64,000 nt of DNA. Origin: PCRC01 sp040384665. GTDB lineage: Bacteria > Pseudomonadota > Gammaproteobacteria > Burkholderiales > Burkholderiaceae_C. Under the pieces are notes generated by a model. It was not told the DNA's origin. It worked only from the letters and a program-made list of their open reading frames with translations, and ran no database searches. The stretch's first letter is position 1. The number at the start of each line of letters is the position of its first letter. Below, piece by piece: positions 52,461 through 62,319 of this stretch. The stretch spans positions 1 through 64,000 of the forward strand of contig JAZKIY010000065.1 in NCBI GenBank assembly GCA_040384665.1, read 5' to 3'. A program made the translations under genes and the position numbers.

Positions 52461-55400
52461 TTGGGTCCCTCCGCAGGCGCTGCAGACGCGGCGGTGGCGG
52501 GGCCACGCGCCACGCGGGTCACGCGCGGGTCGGCCCAGGCGCCGTCGATGTGGAACTCCTGCGTGGCCGCCTCGATCAGCGGGCGGCGCAGCACCGCCTG
52601 CGCGAGGAAGGTGCCGAGCCCGATGGCCGGGTTGATGACGGCGGCCACCAGCGAGGCGGTGCCGGCGTTGATCTCTGGCACCACCACCACCTTCAGGTCT
52701 TGCGTTTCACGGGCGATGTCGGCGCGCCCTTCCATCAGCACCGCCGCGTTGACGCCCTTCATCTGCAGGTTGTTGGTGGCGGCCACACCATCGGTGATGC
52801 GCACGTCGCCCCGGATGAAGTCGAACGCAAAGCCCTCGCTGAAGACGTCGCGGAAGTCCAGCGCCAGCCGGCGTGGCAGGGCCTGCAGGCTCAGCACCCC
52901 CAAGAGCTTGGCCAGGCCCGGCTCGGCCTTGAGGAACTGGCCGCTTTCCATGCCCACATTGAAACTGCCGTCCAGGCTTGGGTAGTCCAGCGCCAGCGGC
53001 GAGCCACGCCAGGCGACCTGCCCTTCGATCTGCCCCTTGCCCCGGCGGATGGCGCCGGGCGTGCCGAAGCGTTTGAGCAGCTCGCCGGAGTCGTTCACGT
53101 CGAGCCGGAAGTTCATCGCCGTGCGGCGCGGTGCGCCCACGGGCGCGCCGTCCACCGCCGCCCAGTTGCCGTTGGCGGTGAAGGTGGCTTCGGGCAGCGC
53201 GATGTTGAACTTGTTGAGCCGCCACTCGCGCGCACTGCCGAAGCGGTTCACCGCGTCGATTTCGACCCGGCCCAGGGCCTTGCCGTTGAGTTCGAGGTCG
53301 TCCACCACGATGTCGAGCGCCGGGATGCTTTCTGGCTGGCGGTCCAGGATCTTCTCCACACCGCTGGCGGCCGAGGGCGCCAGCCGCAACCGCGCCAACC
53401 GCGCCACCACCCGGCCCGTGCCGCCGCTGCCGGGCTGGCTGTACGCGACGCTGCCGTTGAGTTCTGCCGCGTCCACCTTGGCGCGCCAGAGGTTGCCGTC
53501 GCGCGAGCCGGTCAGCACCACCTTGTTCAGCTGGTAGGCCTCCAGCACCAGCTGGTCGGCGTTCAGCGCGATGCTGGTGGGCAGGTAGCCTGACGGTGCT
53601 GCAGGCACCGGCCGCGACGCGCGTGCCACCGGGGTGGCCGGCCGCGCTGAATCGGCCGACTCCAGCAGCTTCTGCCAGACACCGACGTTGACCGACGCGA
53701 GGTCGATCTGCGCCGACACACCCTCCCCCGGTGGCAGCGCCACCGGCAACACCGTGGGCCCGCCCTGCCCAACGCGCAGGGCGCCACGCAGCACCTGCGG
53801 CTCTGGCCCCGACAGGTCGCGCTGGTACACCACCGACAGCACGCCATCAAGCGACACGGCCAGCTGGTCTTGCAGTGCCCGGCCCGCCACGCCCGGCAGC
53901 AGCGTGTTGTCGTAGCGCAGCGGCCAGGTGCTGGCGGCGGGCTTGTTCAGCGGCGGCGGCAGGTTCAGTGCCAGGCCCTGCAGGGGGGTGTTGAAGGCCA
54001 GCAGCGGGCGGCCACGCAGCACCGCCAGCGTGGCGGTGTAGCCCGCCGTGCCACTGGCGTGCCTGGCCAGTGAGGCCACGGCGCCCAGCTCGCTGGCCTG
54101 TTGCAGGCCTTCGGCACTGACGCTGCCCTCGCCGGTGAACAGCAGCCCGCCGTCGGGCACCGGCGCGCCACCGGCCGCGGTCACGGTGCCGCCGCTGAAA
54201 CGGATGTTGCCGCCGAGCAAACGCCCCTGGGCGTTGGCCACATTGAAGCCGGCCTCGTTGTAGGTCAGCAGGCCCTTCAGGCCGAGGAACTGCGGCGACT
54301 GCGGCGAAATGCGCAGGTCGTTGCCGAGGAAGCTGACGCTGCCCTGCAGCTTGGTCTTGTTCACATCCGCCACCGGCAGGTTGAGGCGCAGCTTGTAGTC
54401 GGCGTTGCCGTTCACCGTGGCCTCGGCCAGCGCGTGGCTGGTCATGCGTGCCAGCGGCGAGGTGTTGACCAGGCCCAGCAGTTCACTGGCCGGGCCGCGT
54501 GCACTGGCGGTGACCACCACGGTGGTGTGGGCCAGGTCGTCGATGCGCGCCTCGACCGACTGCAGCTGCAAGGTGGGGGCACCGGCAAAACGCGCCTGCG
54601 CCTTGTTGACGCGCATGCTGTTGCGGTCAAACACCAGCTCGCCGTCGAGCTGGGTCAGCGCCGGCCAGTGGCTGCCGTCGCGCGTTGGGATCGACGGTGG
54701 CACGTACAGGTACTCGGCGCCCTTGATCTGCGCCGCGATGCGGAACTCGCCGCGCGCCGGGTTGGTGTAGGGCACCTCCAGCAGCTCACCGCGCACCTTG
54801 AACTTCACCGCGCTGGCCTGCCCCTGCAACACCGACTCGCGCACGTACTCGCGCGTGGCCTTGGGAATGCCCAGCGGCAGGTAGCGGTGCACCCGGGTGC
54901 CGTCGGCCCGGCTGAGCGAGCCCTGCAGGTCGAGGTGACCGGGGAAACGCCGGCCATTGGGCGCGGTGGCCGGGTCGCTGGTGTGCCAGGTGGCGCGGGC
55001 CTCGCCCTGGGCGTCGGCGTTGGCAAAACTGAGCTTGCCCACCTGGGCCTCGATGCGCTGGCCGGCCACGCGCCACGTCACCTCGCCATTGAGTTGGTCC
55101 ATCGGAATGTCGGGCTGTTCAAACACGCCAGGGAAGGTCATGGTGCCCTCGGCCAGGCTGACCTGCGCCTGGCCGCCCTGGTCGGTCAACTCAAAGCTGA
55201 CGCTCGCCCCTTGCACCCCTGGGCGACCGATGGGTTCGCGCACCGCCACCACGGCGGTGCCGGGTGCGGAGGCCGGCGGCTTGGCGGCCACCGCCACCGG
55301 TGCGGGCACCCCCGGCGCCGCCGCCAGGCTCAGGCTGCTGACCTTGCCACTGGCTTTGAGCTGGCGCGGCGCGTCCAGCGGGCCCTGCCATTGCGCCTGC

Positions 55401-56599
55401 AGCTGTTCCACCAGGCCCTTGGGCGCGAAATCGCCCAAAGCGGTGTGCACGGCGGCCGGCAGCGGCAGGCGCTGGGCGATCTGCGCCAACGCGCCAAGGT
55501 CGAGCCGGTCACCGCGGAACTCGCCCTGCGCCGACGCCGGGCCGTTGGGTTCGGTGTAGCGCAGGGTCACGTTGCCGCCAGGCCATTGCAGGCCGTCGTC
55601 GGCGCGGAACTGCAGCCCTTCGGTGGTGAGCGCAAAGCCCCCCGGCAGGCGCTCGCCCCCGAGCCGGCCAGTGACCGACTGCAGCGACAGCGGCGTCAGC
55701 CGCTGGCCCAGCGTCGCATCCACCCGGGCCAGCGCCAGGTCGGCCACAGCGCTGGTCACGGCACCGTCGGCCACGTCCACCCAGGCGCGCAACGCACCGC
55801 TGCCGCGCGAGAGGTCCACACCAATGTCGGCATGGCGGCGCAGCTGCGACAGGTCAACCGCCGGGAAATCGGCATAGGCCTCGCCACGCCAGCGCTGCAG
55901 GCGCGACGGCCCACCGGTGAACAGCGTCTGCACAAAGTCGCCGCGCAGGCTGAAACGTGTGCCCCAGTCGGCCGGTGGTGTGGCGTCGAACCGGACGCGG
56001 TGGCGGCGGCCGGTGTTGCGCACCACCAGGTCCACGTCGGACAGGCTCAGCGGGGGTGCGCCGCGCTGCTCGTCGGTCCAGCGCAGCGTGCCGTGGCGGA
56101 TGACGAACTCGGTCTGCGAGAAAAACCAGTCGGCGATCTGGCCGTTGCTGCCCGGGCTGGCCGACAGCGCGGCCAGGTCCAGCCCGGCCACACGCAGGCC
56201 TCCGTCGGCCAGGCGGCGCACGTCCAGTGCCGGCGCGTCGATGTGGATTTGTTCAAAGTGCAGGTTCCACAGGGTGCGGGGCGACAGCGCCACCTGCACC
56301 CGCGGCAGGCGCAGCGCCTCGCGCTGTTGCGCATCGAACAGCACCACGTCGTGCAGCGCGATGCTGGGCAGCCAGCCGCCCGATTCGGCCGTGACCGCGC
56401 CCAGGCGGACCGGAATGCCGAGCACCCGCGAGGCCTGTGCTTCCAGCTGCGGGCGAAACTCGCCGATTCGCGGCACAATGAAGCCATACAGGGCCACCCA
56501 GGCCACCAGCACCAACCCCCAAGCCGCAACCACCCCCCACAGCGCAATGCGAGACAGCAGGACAACAGTTTTCAGACGTCGGGACAGCAAGAGTGGCAA
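52457..56599 (-). CDS. yhdP: YhdP family AsmA-like membrane-anchored protein
   Basis: A 1380-residue protein with one N-terminal membrane span (about 15-42) and a very long periplasmic part of repeated beta-rich units, the RBG/AsmA-like architecture. YhdP helps move phospholipids between the inner and outer membranes in E. coli. The N-terminal segment FRPQLEAQASRVLGIPVRLG, the central AEYLYVPPSIPTRDGSHWP and the C-terminal GLGTFLAQAVLRRPLIEA resemble the family. The start appears to be a TTG; no ATG precedes the span. It diverges from glnE with about 33 bp between starts. Confidence 0.92.
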   Translation of the reverse strand: MPLLLSRRLKTVVLLSRIALWGVVAAWGLVLVAWVALYGFIVPRIGEFRPQLEAQASRVLGIPVRLGAVTAESGGWLPSIALHDVVLFDAQQREALRLPRVQVALSPRTLWNLHFEQIHIDAPALDVRRLADGGLRVAGLDLAALSASPGSNGQIADWFFSQTEFVIRHGTLRWTDEQRGAPPLSLSDVDLVVRNTGRRHRVRFDATPPADWGTRFSLRGDFVQTLFTGGPSRLQRWRGEAYADFPAVDLSQLRRHADIGVDLSRGSGALRAWVDVADGAVTSAVADLALARVDATLGQRLTPLSLQSVTGRLGGERLPGGFALTTEGLQFRADDGLQWPGGNVTLRYTEPNGPASAQGEFRGDRLDLGALAQIAQRLPLPAAVHTALGDFAPKGLVEQLQAQWQGPLDAPRQLKASGKVSSLSLAAAPGVPAPVAVAAKPPASAPGTAVVAVREPIGRPGVQGASVSFELTDQGGQAQVSLAEGTMTFPGVFEQPDIPMDQLNGEVTWRVAGQRIEAQVGKLSFANADAQGEARATWHTSDPATAPNGRRFPGHLDLQGSLSRADGTRVHRYLPLGIPKATREYVRESVLQGQASAVKFKVRGELLEVPYTNPARGEFRIAAQIKGAEYLYVPPSIPTRDGSHWPALTQLDGELVFDRNSMRVNKAQARFAGAPTLQLQSVEARIDDLAHTTVVVTASARGPASELLGLVNTSPLARMTSHALAEATVNGNADYKLRLNLPVADVNKTKLQGSVSFLGNDLRISPQSPQFLGLKGLLTYNEAGFNVANAQGRLLGGNIRFSGGTVTAAGGAPVPDGGLLFTGEGSVSAEGLQQASELGAVASLARHASGTAGYTATLAVLRGRPLLAFNTPLQGLALNLPPPLNKPAASTWPLRYDNTLLPGVAGRALQDQLAVSLDGVLSVVYQRDLSGPEPQVLRGALRVGQGGPTVLPVALPPGEGVSAQIDLASVNVGVWQKLLESADSARPATPVARASRPVPAAPSGYLPTSIALNADQLVLEAYQLNKVVLTGSRDGNLWRAKVDAAELNGSVAYSQPGSGGTGRVVARLARLRLAPSAASGVEKILDRQPESIPALDIVVDDLELNGKALGRVEIDAVNRFGSAREWRLNKFNIALPEATFTANGNWAAVDGAPVGAPRRTAMNFRLDVNDSGELLKRFGTPGAIRRGKGQIEGQVAWRGSPLALDYPSLDGSFNVGMESGQFLKAEPGLAKLLGVLSLQALPRRLALDFRDVFSEGFAFDFIRGDVRITDGVAATNNLQMKGVNAAVLMEGRADIARETQDLKVVVVPEINAGTASLVAAVINPAIGLGTFLAQAVLRRPLIEAATQEFHIDGAWADPRVTRVARGPATAASAAPAEGPK

Positions 56600-56632
56600 T
56601 TCGTTCGCAGGGACCTAAGCGTGGCAGGAATT

Positions 56633-59446
56633 ATGACCCGCGGGCCTGAAGCCGACACGGCCGCCAAAGGTGACGGTTTGTTACGTGCCTGCACACCCCA
56701 AAAAGTGTCGCCCGACGCGCTGACCGGCAGCGCCTACCCGCGCTTCCTGCAGCGCCTGCGCCGCCGCTATGCCGACCTGCTGCCGCTGCTGGCGCCCGGC
56801 ACCCCCGACCACCACAGCATGGCCACCACGCTGGCCACCTTGCTGGCGCGCGGCGAAGAGACCGGTGCCGCACTGCGCATCCTGCGCCAGCTGGTGATGG
56901 AACGGCTGGCCACGCTGGACTGCGACGCCAGCGCCGACCTGTCTGTGGTCACCCACGGCATGACCGCGCTGGCCGAACTGGCCCTGCAAACCGCCAGCGA
57001 CTGCGCCCAGCAGGAACTGGATGCGCTGCACGGCGCCCCCACCACCGAAGGCGGCGTGCGGGCGACCTTGTGGGTGGTGGGCATGGGCAAGCTGGGCGCA
57101 CGCGAACTGAACGTGTCGAGCGACATCGACCTGATCTACGTCTACGACGAAGACGGGGAAACCGCCGGCAACGCCGAAGGCCGGGCCCGCATCAGCAACC
57201 ACGAGTACTTTGCCAAGGTGGTGCGGCGCATGTCCACCCTGATTGGCGACACCACCGAGCACGGCTTCGTGTTCCGGGTGGATCTGGCGCTGCGGCCCAA
57301 CGGCGGCTCCGGCCCGCCCGCCGTGTCGCTGGACGCGCTGGAAGAGTATTTGCAGGTGCAGGGCCGCGAGTGGGAGCGTTTCGCCTGGCTCAAAAGCCGG
57401 GTGGTGGCGCCGAAGCCGAGCGGCGACGGTGGCGAATGGTCGGCCATGCAGCTGCGCGCGGTGGTGCTGCCCTTTGTGTTCCGCCGTTACCTCGACTACA
57501 ACGTCTTCGAGTCGCTGCGCAGCCTGCACCAGCAGATCCGCAGCCAGGCCGCACAGCGCGCCGCCGGCCACCCCGAACGTGCGAATGATGTGAAACTGTC
57601 GCGCGGTGGCATCCGGGAAATTGAGTTCACCGTGCAGCTGCTGCAGGTGGTGCGCGCCGGCCAGTTCCCCGAGCTGCGCACCCGGCCCACGCTGGACGCG
57701 CTGCAACGCGTGGCCCGCGCCGGCCTGATGCCGCAGACCACCGCCGACGCACTGGCCCAGGCCTACACCTTCCTGCGCCGGGTCGAGCACCGCATCCAGT
57801 ACCTGGACGACCAGCAAACCCACGTGCTGCCCACCCAAGACGACGACCTGCACTGGATCGCCCACAACATGGGCTACACCAGCTGCTGCCCTTTCCTGGG
57901 CGAGCTGGACGCGCACCGCGAGCTGGTGGCGCAGGAATTTGACAAGCTGCTCGGCGGGGCCGGCAAGGGCGAGTGCAACGGCAAGGGCTGCAGCAAGGCC
58001 GCCAACCTGCCCACGCCCGACCTGTCCAACCTGCTGGAGCAACTGCCCGAACAATTCCGCCAGCGGGTGCAGCAGTGGAGCGAACACCCGCGCGTGCTGG
58101 CGCTGCGCGAAGACGCCCGCCACCGGCTGACGCGGCTGGTGCAGCGCACCGCGCAGTGGCTGCGCGAAGGCAAGGCCAGCGAGGCCGCTGCGCTGCGCAT
58201 TGCCGACTGGATCGAGCCGCTGCTGCGGCGCGAAAGCTACCTCGCGCTGCTGCTGGAACGCCCGGCGGTGCACGAACGGCTGCTGCGGCTGCTGGGCGCG
58301 GCCAAGTGGCCGGCCCGCTATTTGATGCAGCACCCCGGCGTGATCGACGAACTCGCCAGCAACGAGATGCTGACGCAGCGCTTTGTGGCCGCCGAGTTCG
58401 AAGCCGAGCTGGAAGCCCGCCGCGCCGCGCTGAAGACCAGCAACGAAGACGACGACGAGGCACTGCTGAATTTGCTGCGCCGCGCCCACCACGCCGAGGT
58501 CTTCCGCACCCTGGCGCGGGACGTGGAGAGCGTCATCACCGTGGAGCAGGTGGCCGACGACCTGAGCGCGCTGGCCGACAGCGTGCTGCGCGTCACCGCC
58601 CGCTGGTGCTGGCAGCGCCTGAAGCAGCGCCACCTGCCCGACGACGACGCCACCGGCCACTTCTGCGTGGTGGCCTACGGCAAGCTCGGCGGCAAGGAAC
58701 TGGGCTACGGCAGCGACCTCGACATCGTGTTTGTGTACGACGACGAGGACGAGCGCGCCCCCGACGTCTACCCCCTGCTGGTGCGCAAACTCATCAACTG
58801 GCTGACGGTGAAAACCGCCGAAGGCGACCTGTTCGAGATCGACACCGCGTTGCGGCCCAACGGCAACTCCGGCCTCTTGGTCACCACCTTTGGGGCCTAC
58901 GCCAAGTACCAGCTCGGCCGCGGCAGCAACACCGCCTGGACCTGGGAACACCAGGCCATGACCCGCGCCCGCTTTGTGCTTGGCAGCGACGCGCTGAAGA
59001 CCCAGTTCGACGCGGTGCGCGCCGCCGTGATTGCCGCCCCGCGCGACCGCACCGCGCTGCGCGGCGAGATCGTGGCCATGCGCGACAAGGTGCGCCGCGC
59101 CCACCCGGTGAAAGAGGGGCGTTTTGACGTGAAACACAGCCCCGGCGCCATGGTGGACGCCGAGTTCGCGGTGCAGTACCTGGTGCTGGCCGAGTCCGCC
59201 CAGTGCCCGGCGCTGGTGGACAACGTCGGCAACATCGCGCTGCTGCGCCGCGCCGAGGTCGCCGGCCTGCTGCCGCCCGGTGTGGGGGAAGCCGCCGCCA
59301 CCGCCTACCGCGATTTGCGCCGCATCCAGCACGAAGCCCGGCTGAACGAAGCGCCGACGCAGGTGGCCGTGGGTGAACTGGCGGTGCAGCGCAGCGCCAT
59401 CCTGGCGCTGTGGCAGGCGGTGCTGGGAACGGGTGCAGGCGCCTAG
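56633..59446 (+). CDS. glnE: Bifunctional glutamine synthetase adenylyltransferase/deadenylase
   Basis: A 937-residue enzyme, close to the 946 of E. coli, that adenylylates and de-adenylylates glutamine synthetase under PII control. Two nucleotidyltransferase domains each show the G-G/S-x-D-x-D type motif: GKLGARELNVSSDIDLIYVY (about 150-170) and GKLGGKELGYGSDLDIVFVY (about 680-700). Matching LALRPNGGSGP and TALRPNGNSGLL segments follow each. GGIREIEFTVQ and GAMVDAEFAVQ mark the linked helical domains. A ribosome site AGGA precedes the ATG. The antisense reading frame upstream is not part of it. Confidence 0.97.
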   Translation: MTRGPEADTAAKGDGLLRACTPQKVSPDALTGSAYPRFLQRLRRRYADLLPLLAPGTPDHHSMATTLATLLARGEETGAALRILRQLVMERLATLDCDASADLSVVTHGMTALAELALQTASDCAQQELDALHGAPTTEGGVRATLWVVGMGKLGARELNVSSDIDLIYVYDEDGETAGNAEGRARISNHEYFAKVVRRMSTLIGDTTEHGFVFRVDLALRPNGGSGPPAVSLDALEEYLQVQGREWERFAWLKSRVVAPKPSGDGGEWSAMQLRAVVLPFVFRRYLDYNVFESLRSLHQQIRSQAAQRAAGHPERANDVKLSRGGIREIEFTVQLLQVVRAGQFPELRTRPTLDALQRVARAGLMPQTTADALAQAYTFLRRVEHRIQYLDDQQTHVLPTQDDDLHWIAHNMGYTSCCPFLGELDAHRELVAQEFDKLLGGAGKGECNGKGCSKAANLPTPDLSNLLEQLPEQFRQRVQQWSEHPRVLALREDARHRLTRLVQRTAQWLREGKASEAAALRIADWIEPLLRRESYLALLLERPAVHERLLRLLGAAKWPARYLMQHPGVIDELASNEMLTQRFVAAEFEAELEARRAALKTSNEDDDEALLNLLRRAHHAEVFRTLARDVESVITVEQVADDLSALADSVLRVTARWCWQRLKQRHLPDDDATGHFCVVAYGKLGGKELGYGSDLDIVFVYDDEDERAPDVYPLLVRKLINWLTVKTAEGDLFEIDTALRPNGNSGLLVTTFGAYAKYQLGRGSNTAWTWEHQAMTRARFVLGSDALKTQFDAVRAAVIAAPRDRTALRGEIVAMRDKVRRAHPVKEGRFDVKHSPGAMVDAEFAVQYLVLAESAQCPALVDNVGNIALLRRAEVAGLLPPGVGEAAATAYRDLRRIQHEARLNEAPTQVAVGELAVQRSAILALWQAVLGTGAGA

Positions 59447-59514
59447 TTTGCTACTGAATCAATAGCTGAACCGCCAGATTCAACTAGGGCTTGGGGCCGA
59501 TTTGGCTTGAAATT
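59447..59514 (+). repeat. AT-rich repeat family B, intergenic copy B7
   Basis: Immediately after the glnE stop: TTTGCTACTGAATCAATAGC, then CCGCCAGATTCAACTAGGGC, ending CCGATTTGGCTTGAAATT. It is the closest copy to the family consensus I infer. It sits in the convergent gap between glnE and the ferritin-like gene. Confidence 0.9.
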
Positions 59515-59569
59515 CCGGGCGGACGGGCATTTTCAGCCCGCCACACCCTCAAAAACCGCAAAAACCGGC

Positions 59570-60430
59570 TCAAACGGCCGGTGTGGGGACCACGGCCGGT
59601 GCCAGTTCCCGAACCAGTTCCTTGCGGTAGCGGTTGAGTTCCTGCACGGTGTTGAAGCTGCGTTCCATCAGCAGGCTCATGTTGTGCAGGATGCGCTCGA
59701 CCACCTTGGTCTCCCACACCGCGTCGAACTTGATCTGCGCATCGAGCCAGTGTTCCAGCCATTCCGGGTCGGGCAGGCGGCTCTGGATGGTGTCGCGCGG
59801 GAACAGGTCTTTGTTGACGTGCAGGTTGGTGGGGTGCAGCGCCTGGGCGGTGCGGCGGGCGCTGGCCATCAGCACGCCGACCTTGGTGAACGCGGCCTTG
59901 GCTTCGTTGCCGAACTTGCCAATGGCGCGCTTCATGTAGCGCAGGTAGGCGCCGCCGTGGCGGGCTTCGTCCTGGCTGAGCGTGGTGTAGATGTGCTTGA
60001 TCACCGGCTCGCTGTGCCATTCGCTGGCGCGGCGGTACCAGTGGTTCAGGCGGATCTCGCCGCAGAAATGCAGCATCAGCGTTTCCAGCGGCGGCGCGGG
60101 CTCGAACTCGAAACGCACGTCGTGCAGTTCTTGTTCGGTCGGGGCGAGGTCGGGGCGGAAGCGCTTGAGGTACTCCATCAGCACCAGCGAGTGTTTCTGC
60201 TCTTCAAAAAACCAGATCGACATGAAAGCGGAAAAGTCGCTGTCGTCCTTGTTGTCGCGCAGGAACATCTCGGTCGCCGGCAGGGCCGACCACTCGGTGA
60301 TGGCGTTCATCTTGATCGTCTGCGCCTGCTCGTCGGTGAGCTTGGACGCGTCGAAAGACGCCCAGGGAATGTCTTTGTCCATGTCCCAACGGACGGACTC
60401 CAGCTGTTTGAACAATTCAGGGTAAAGCAT
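59570..60430 (-). CDS. Ferritin-like diiron protein
   Basis: A 286-residue, mainly helical protein with two carboxylate/histidine metal motifs: FFEEQKHS (about residues 74-81) and SQDEARHG (about 152-159), plus an earlier Glu in TEMFLRD. This E...ExxH...DExRH spacing is that of ferritin-like diiron oxidases and acyl-ACP desaturase-like proteins. A specific substrate cannot be assigned. It is single-gene by context. The upstream gap to the photolyase gene carries a hairpin. Confidence 0.85.
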   Translation of the reverse strand: MLYPELFKQLESVRWDMDKDIPWASFDASKLTDEQAQTIKMNAITEWSALPATEMFLRDNKDDSDFSAFMSIWFFEEQKHSLVLMEYLKRFRPDLAPTEQELHDVRFEFEPAPPLETLMLHFCGEIRLNHWYRRASEWHSEPVIKHIYTTLSQDEARHGGAYLRYMKRAIGKFGNEAKAAFTKVGVLMASARRTAQALHPTNLHVNKDLFPRDTIQSRLPDPEWLEHWLDAQIKFDAVWETKVVERILHNMSLLMERSFNTVQELNRYRKELVRELAPAVVPTPAV

Positions 60431-60533
60431 GGTGAAAACCTTGTGACTGCCTAAATTTTACGCGCAGGGCGGTGACAAACCCATGAATTGGCGCGATAAC
60501 CTGCACAAAAATGCGGTTTGCGCAAGCCTGTGG

Positions 60534-60553
60534 GGGACTGTGGCGACAGTCCC
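60534..60553 (-). terminator. Perfect GC-rich hairpin after the photolyase gene
   Basis: 8-bp arms GGGACTGT / ACAGTCCC with a 4-nt loop, six bases after the photolyase stop on the minus strand. No T-run follows, so it is a weak or rho-assisted terminator, or an mRNA 3' end stabiliser. Confidence 0.5.
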
Positions 60554-60559
60554 AAGGCG

Positions 60560-62155
60560 TCACAACCCGTCCAGGTTGTTCAGCAAATACGCCGCATGGC
60601 CGCGGATGGATGCGCGCTCGGCCTCGCTCAGCCGGGCCAGGTTGCGCACCATCAGCGCGGTGCGGGCGTTGGCCTTCAGGGCCGGTTCGTGCCGGTCCAG
60701 AAAGTGCCAGTAGAGCGTGGTCACCGGGCAGGCGCCCTCGCCGCTGCGCTGTTCGGGCTGGTATTTGCAGCCCTGGCAGTAGTTGCTCATGCGCTTGGTG
60801 TACTGGCCGCTGGCGATGTAGGGCTTGCTGGTGAAGCGCCCGCCGTCGGCGTGCAGCGCCATGCCGGCCACGTTGGGCAACTCCACCCACTCGATGGCGT
60901 CCACATAGACCGCCAGGTACCAGTCGGCCACCTGCTGCGGGCTGATTTCGGCCAGCAGCGCGAACTGGCCGGTGACCATCAGCCGCTGGATGTGGTGGGC
61001 AAAACCATATTGCAGCGTCTGGCCCACCACGTCGCGCATGCAGGCCATCTGCGTCTCGCCCGTCCAGTACCAGGCGGGCAGCTGGCGCTGGTGGTTGTAG
61101 TGGTTGGCGGTTTTCATCTGCGGCATGTCGAGCCAGTACATGCCCCGGATGAACTCGCGCCAGCCCAGCACCTGGCGGATGAAGCCCTCCACGCTGGCCA
61201 GCGGCAGGCCGCGCGCGCGGTAGGCCTGCTCGGCGGCGGTAACCACCTCGCGCGGGTCGATCAAATGCAGGTTCAGCGCCACCGAAATGATGCCGTGCCA
61301 GCCCCAGGGCGTGCCGGTCCACATCGCGTCCTGGTGCGGGCCGAAGTGTTCCAGCCGGGCGTCGATGAAGCGCTGCAGCGCCTCCAGCCCCTGCGCGCGG
61401 GTGACGGGCCAGACGAAGTGGTCGAGCGAACCGGGGTGGTCGGGGAAGTGCTTGTGCACCAGTGCCAGCACCTCGGTGGTGGTGCGGTCGGGCGCAAACA
61501 GCGCGGGCGGCGGAATGTCGCCCGGCCCGGTCTTGGGGTAGCCCTGGCGGTTCTCGGCGTCAAAGTTCCACTGCCCGCCTTCGGGCTCGGCGGTCTTGCC
61601 GCTGCCGTGCACCAGCACGCCGTGCTGGCGCCGCATCTCGCGGTAGAAGTACTCCATGCGCAGTTCCTTGCGGCCGCTGGCCCAGCGGGCAAACTGGTCG
61701 CGGCTGCACATGAAGTGGGTGTCGGGCAGCACCTGCAGGGCCACGTCGCAGGCGCTGGCGGCGTTTTGCACAGTTGCCAGCATGCGCCACTCGCCGGGCT
61801 CGCACATTTGAACGATTTCTGGCTTGAGCCCTAGAAAAGCCTCACGCAGATGCTCTGAAAATGTGAGCATCTTGGTGCTCTCGTCGAGTGCCACGTAGTG
61901 GTAGCGCCAGCCCTGGCGGTGCACCTCGTTGCAGAAGTGGCGCATGGCGGACAGGAACAGCGCGATGCGCGCCTTGTGGCTCCACACCGCCGTGCCCTCG
62001 CTGTGCGCCTCGACCATCAGCACCGCGTCTTGCTCCGGGTCAAAGTCGGCCAGTGCCGGGTTGCCCAGCCAGAGCTGGTCGCCCAGCACCAGCACCAGGC
62101 GGCGCACCGGGGCTACTGCGTGGCGGTGCAGGCGGCGGTCGTTGGGCCCGGTCAC
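60560..62155 (-). CDS. Cryptochrome/photolyase of the iron-sulfur (FeS-BCP/CryB) type
   Basis: A 531-residue flavoprotein resembling bacterial iron-sulfur cryptochromes and (6-4)-type photolyases (deoxyribodipyrimidine photolyase-related). LVLVLGDQLWLGNPAL is the N-terminal antenna-domain start; GWHGIISVALNLHLI and VLGWREFIRGMYWLDMP lie in the FAD domain. Cysteines in MSNYCQGCKYQPEQRSGEG and the following ACPV are suited to bind a 4Fe-4S cluster. The GTG start overlaps the DUF2256 stop (GTGA). Residues about 96-117 coincide with a weaker family B repeat copy. It is probably light-regulated by the MerR-type gene two genes upstream. Confidence 0.92.
   Translation of the reverse strand: MTGPNDRRLHRHAVAPVRRLVLVLGDQLWLGNPALADFDPEQDAVLMVEAHSEGTAVWSHKARIALFLSAMRHFCNEVHRQGWRYHYVALDESTKMLTFSEHLREAFLGLKPEIVQMCEPGEWRMLATVQNAASACDVALQVLPDTHFMCSRDQFARWASGRKELRMEYFYREMRRQHGVLVHGSGKTAEPEGGQWNFDAENRQGYPKTGPGDIPPPALFAPDRTTTEVLALVHKHFPDHPGSLDHFVWPVTRAQGLEALQRFIDARLEHFGPHQDAMWTGTPWGWHGIISVALNLHLIDPREVVTAAEQAYRARGLPLASVEGFIRQVLGWREFIRGMYWLDMPQMKTANHYNHQRQLPAWYWTGETQMACMRDVVGQTLQYGFAHHIQRLMVTGQFALLAEISPQQVADWYLAVYVDAIEWVELPNVAGMALHADGGRFTSKPYIASGQYTKRMSNYCQGCKYQPEQRSGEGACPVTTLYWHFLDRHEPALKANARTALMVRNLARLSEAERASIRGHAAYLLNNLDGL
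61804..61870 (-). repeat. AT-rich repeat family B, weaker copy B8 (inside the photolyase gene)
   Basis: On the minus strand: ATGCTCACATTTTCAGAGCA, then GAGGCTTTTCTAGGGCTCAA and GCCAGAAATCGTTCAAATG. Layout and AT-rich content fit, but sequence match is lower, and the encoded peptide (HLREAFLGLKPEIVQ) looks like normal family sequence. Confidence 0.4.
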
Positions 62156-62319
62156 GGTGGGCTGCCGGCCGGTTTGGCGCGGCGGCAGCGTTCGGAGCAG
62201 AACTTCACGCTGTCCCAGTTCCTGGCCCAGCTTTTGCGCCAGACCATGGGCAGGCCACACGCGGCGCAGACTTTTTGCGGCAGCGCCTGCTTGTTGCCCT
62301 TGAAGCCGGCCTTGTTCAC
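62152..62319 (-). CDS. DUF2256 family small zinc-ribbon-like protein
   Basis: About 55 residues from a GTG overlapping the stop of the MerR-type gene (GTGA). KVCAACGLPMVWRKSWARNW and VKFCSERCRR are the family signature, with paired cysteines that could bind zinc. Function unknown, but DUF2256 genes are repeatedly found beside photolyase/cryptochrome genes, and the overlap on both sides here supports a shared role. A second GTG six codons upstream is possible. Confidence 0.85.
   Translation of the reverse strand: MNKAGFKGNKQALPQKVCAACGLPMVWRKSWARNWDSVKFCSERCRRAKPAGSPP

Noticed and set aside
54101..56632. Very long open plus-strand frame upstream of and continuous with glnE
   Set aside because: It is antisense to yhdP, has shadow-like amino-acid composition rich in His, Arg, Gly and Gln, and no family resemblance. 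The glnE protein starts at the ATG at 56633.
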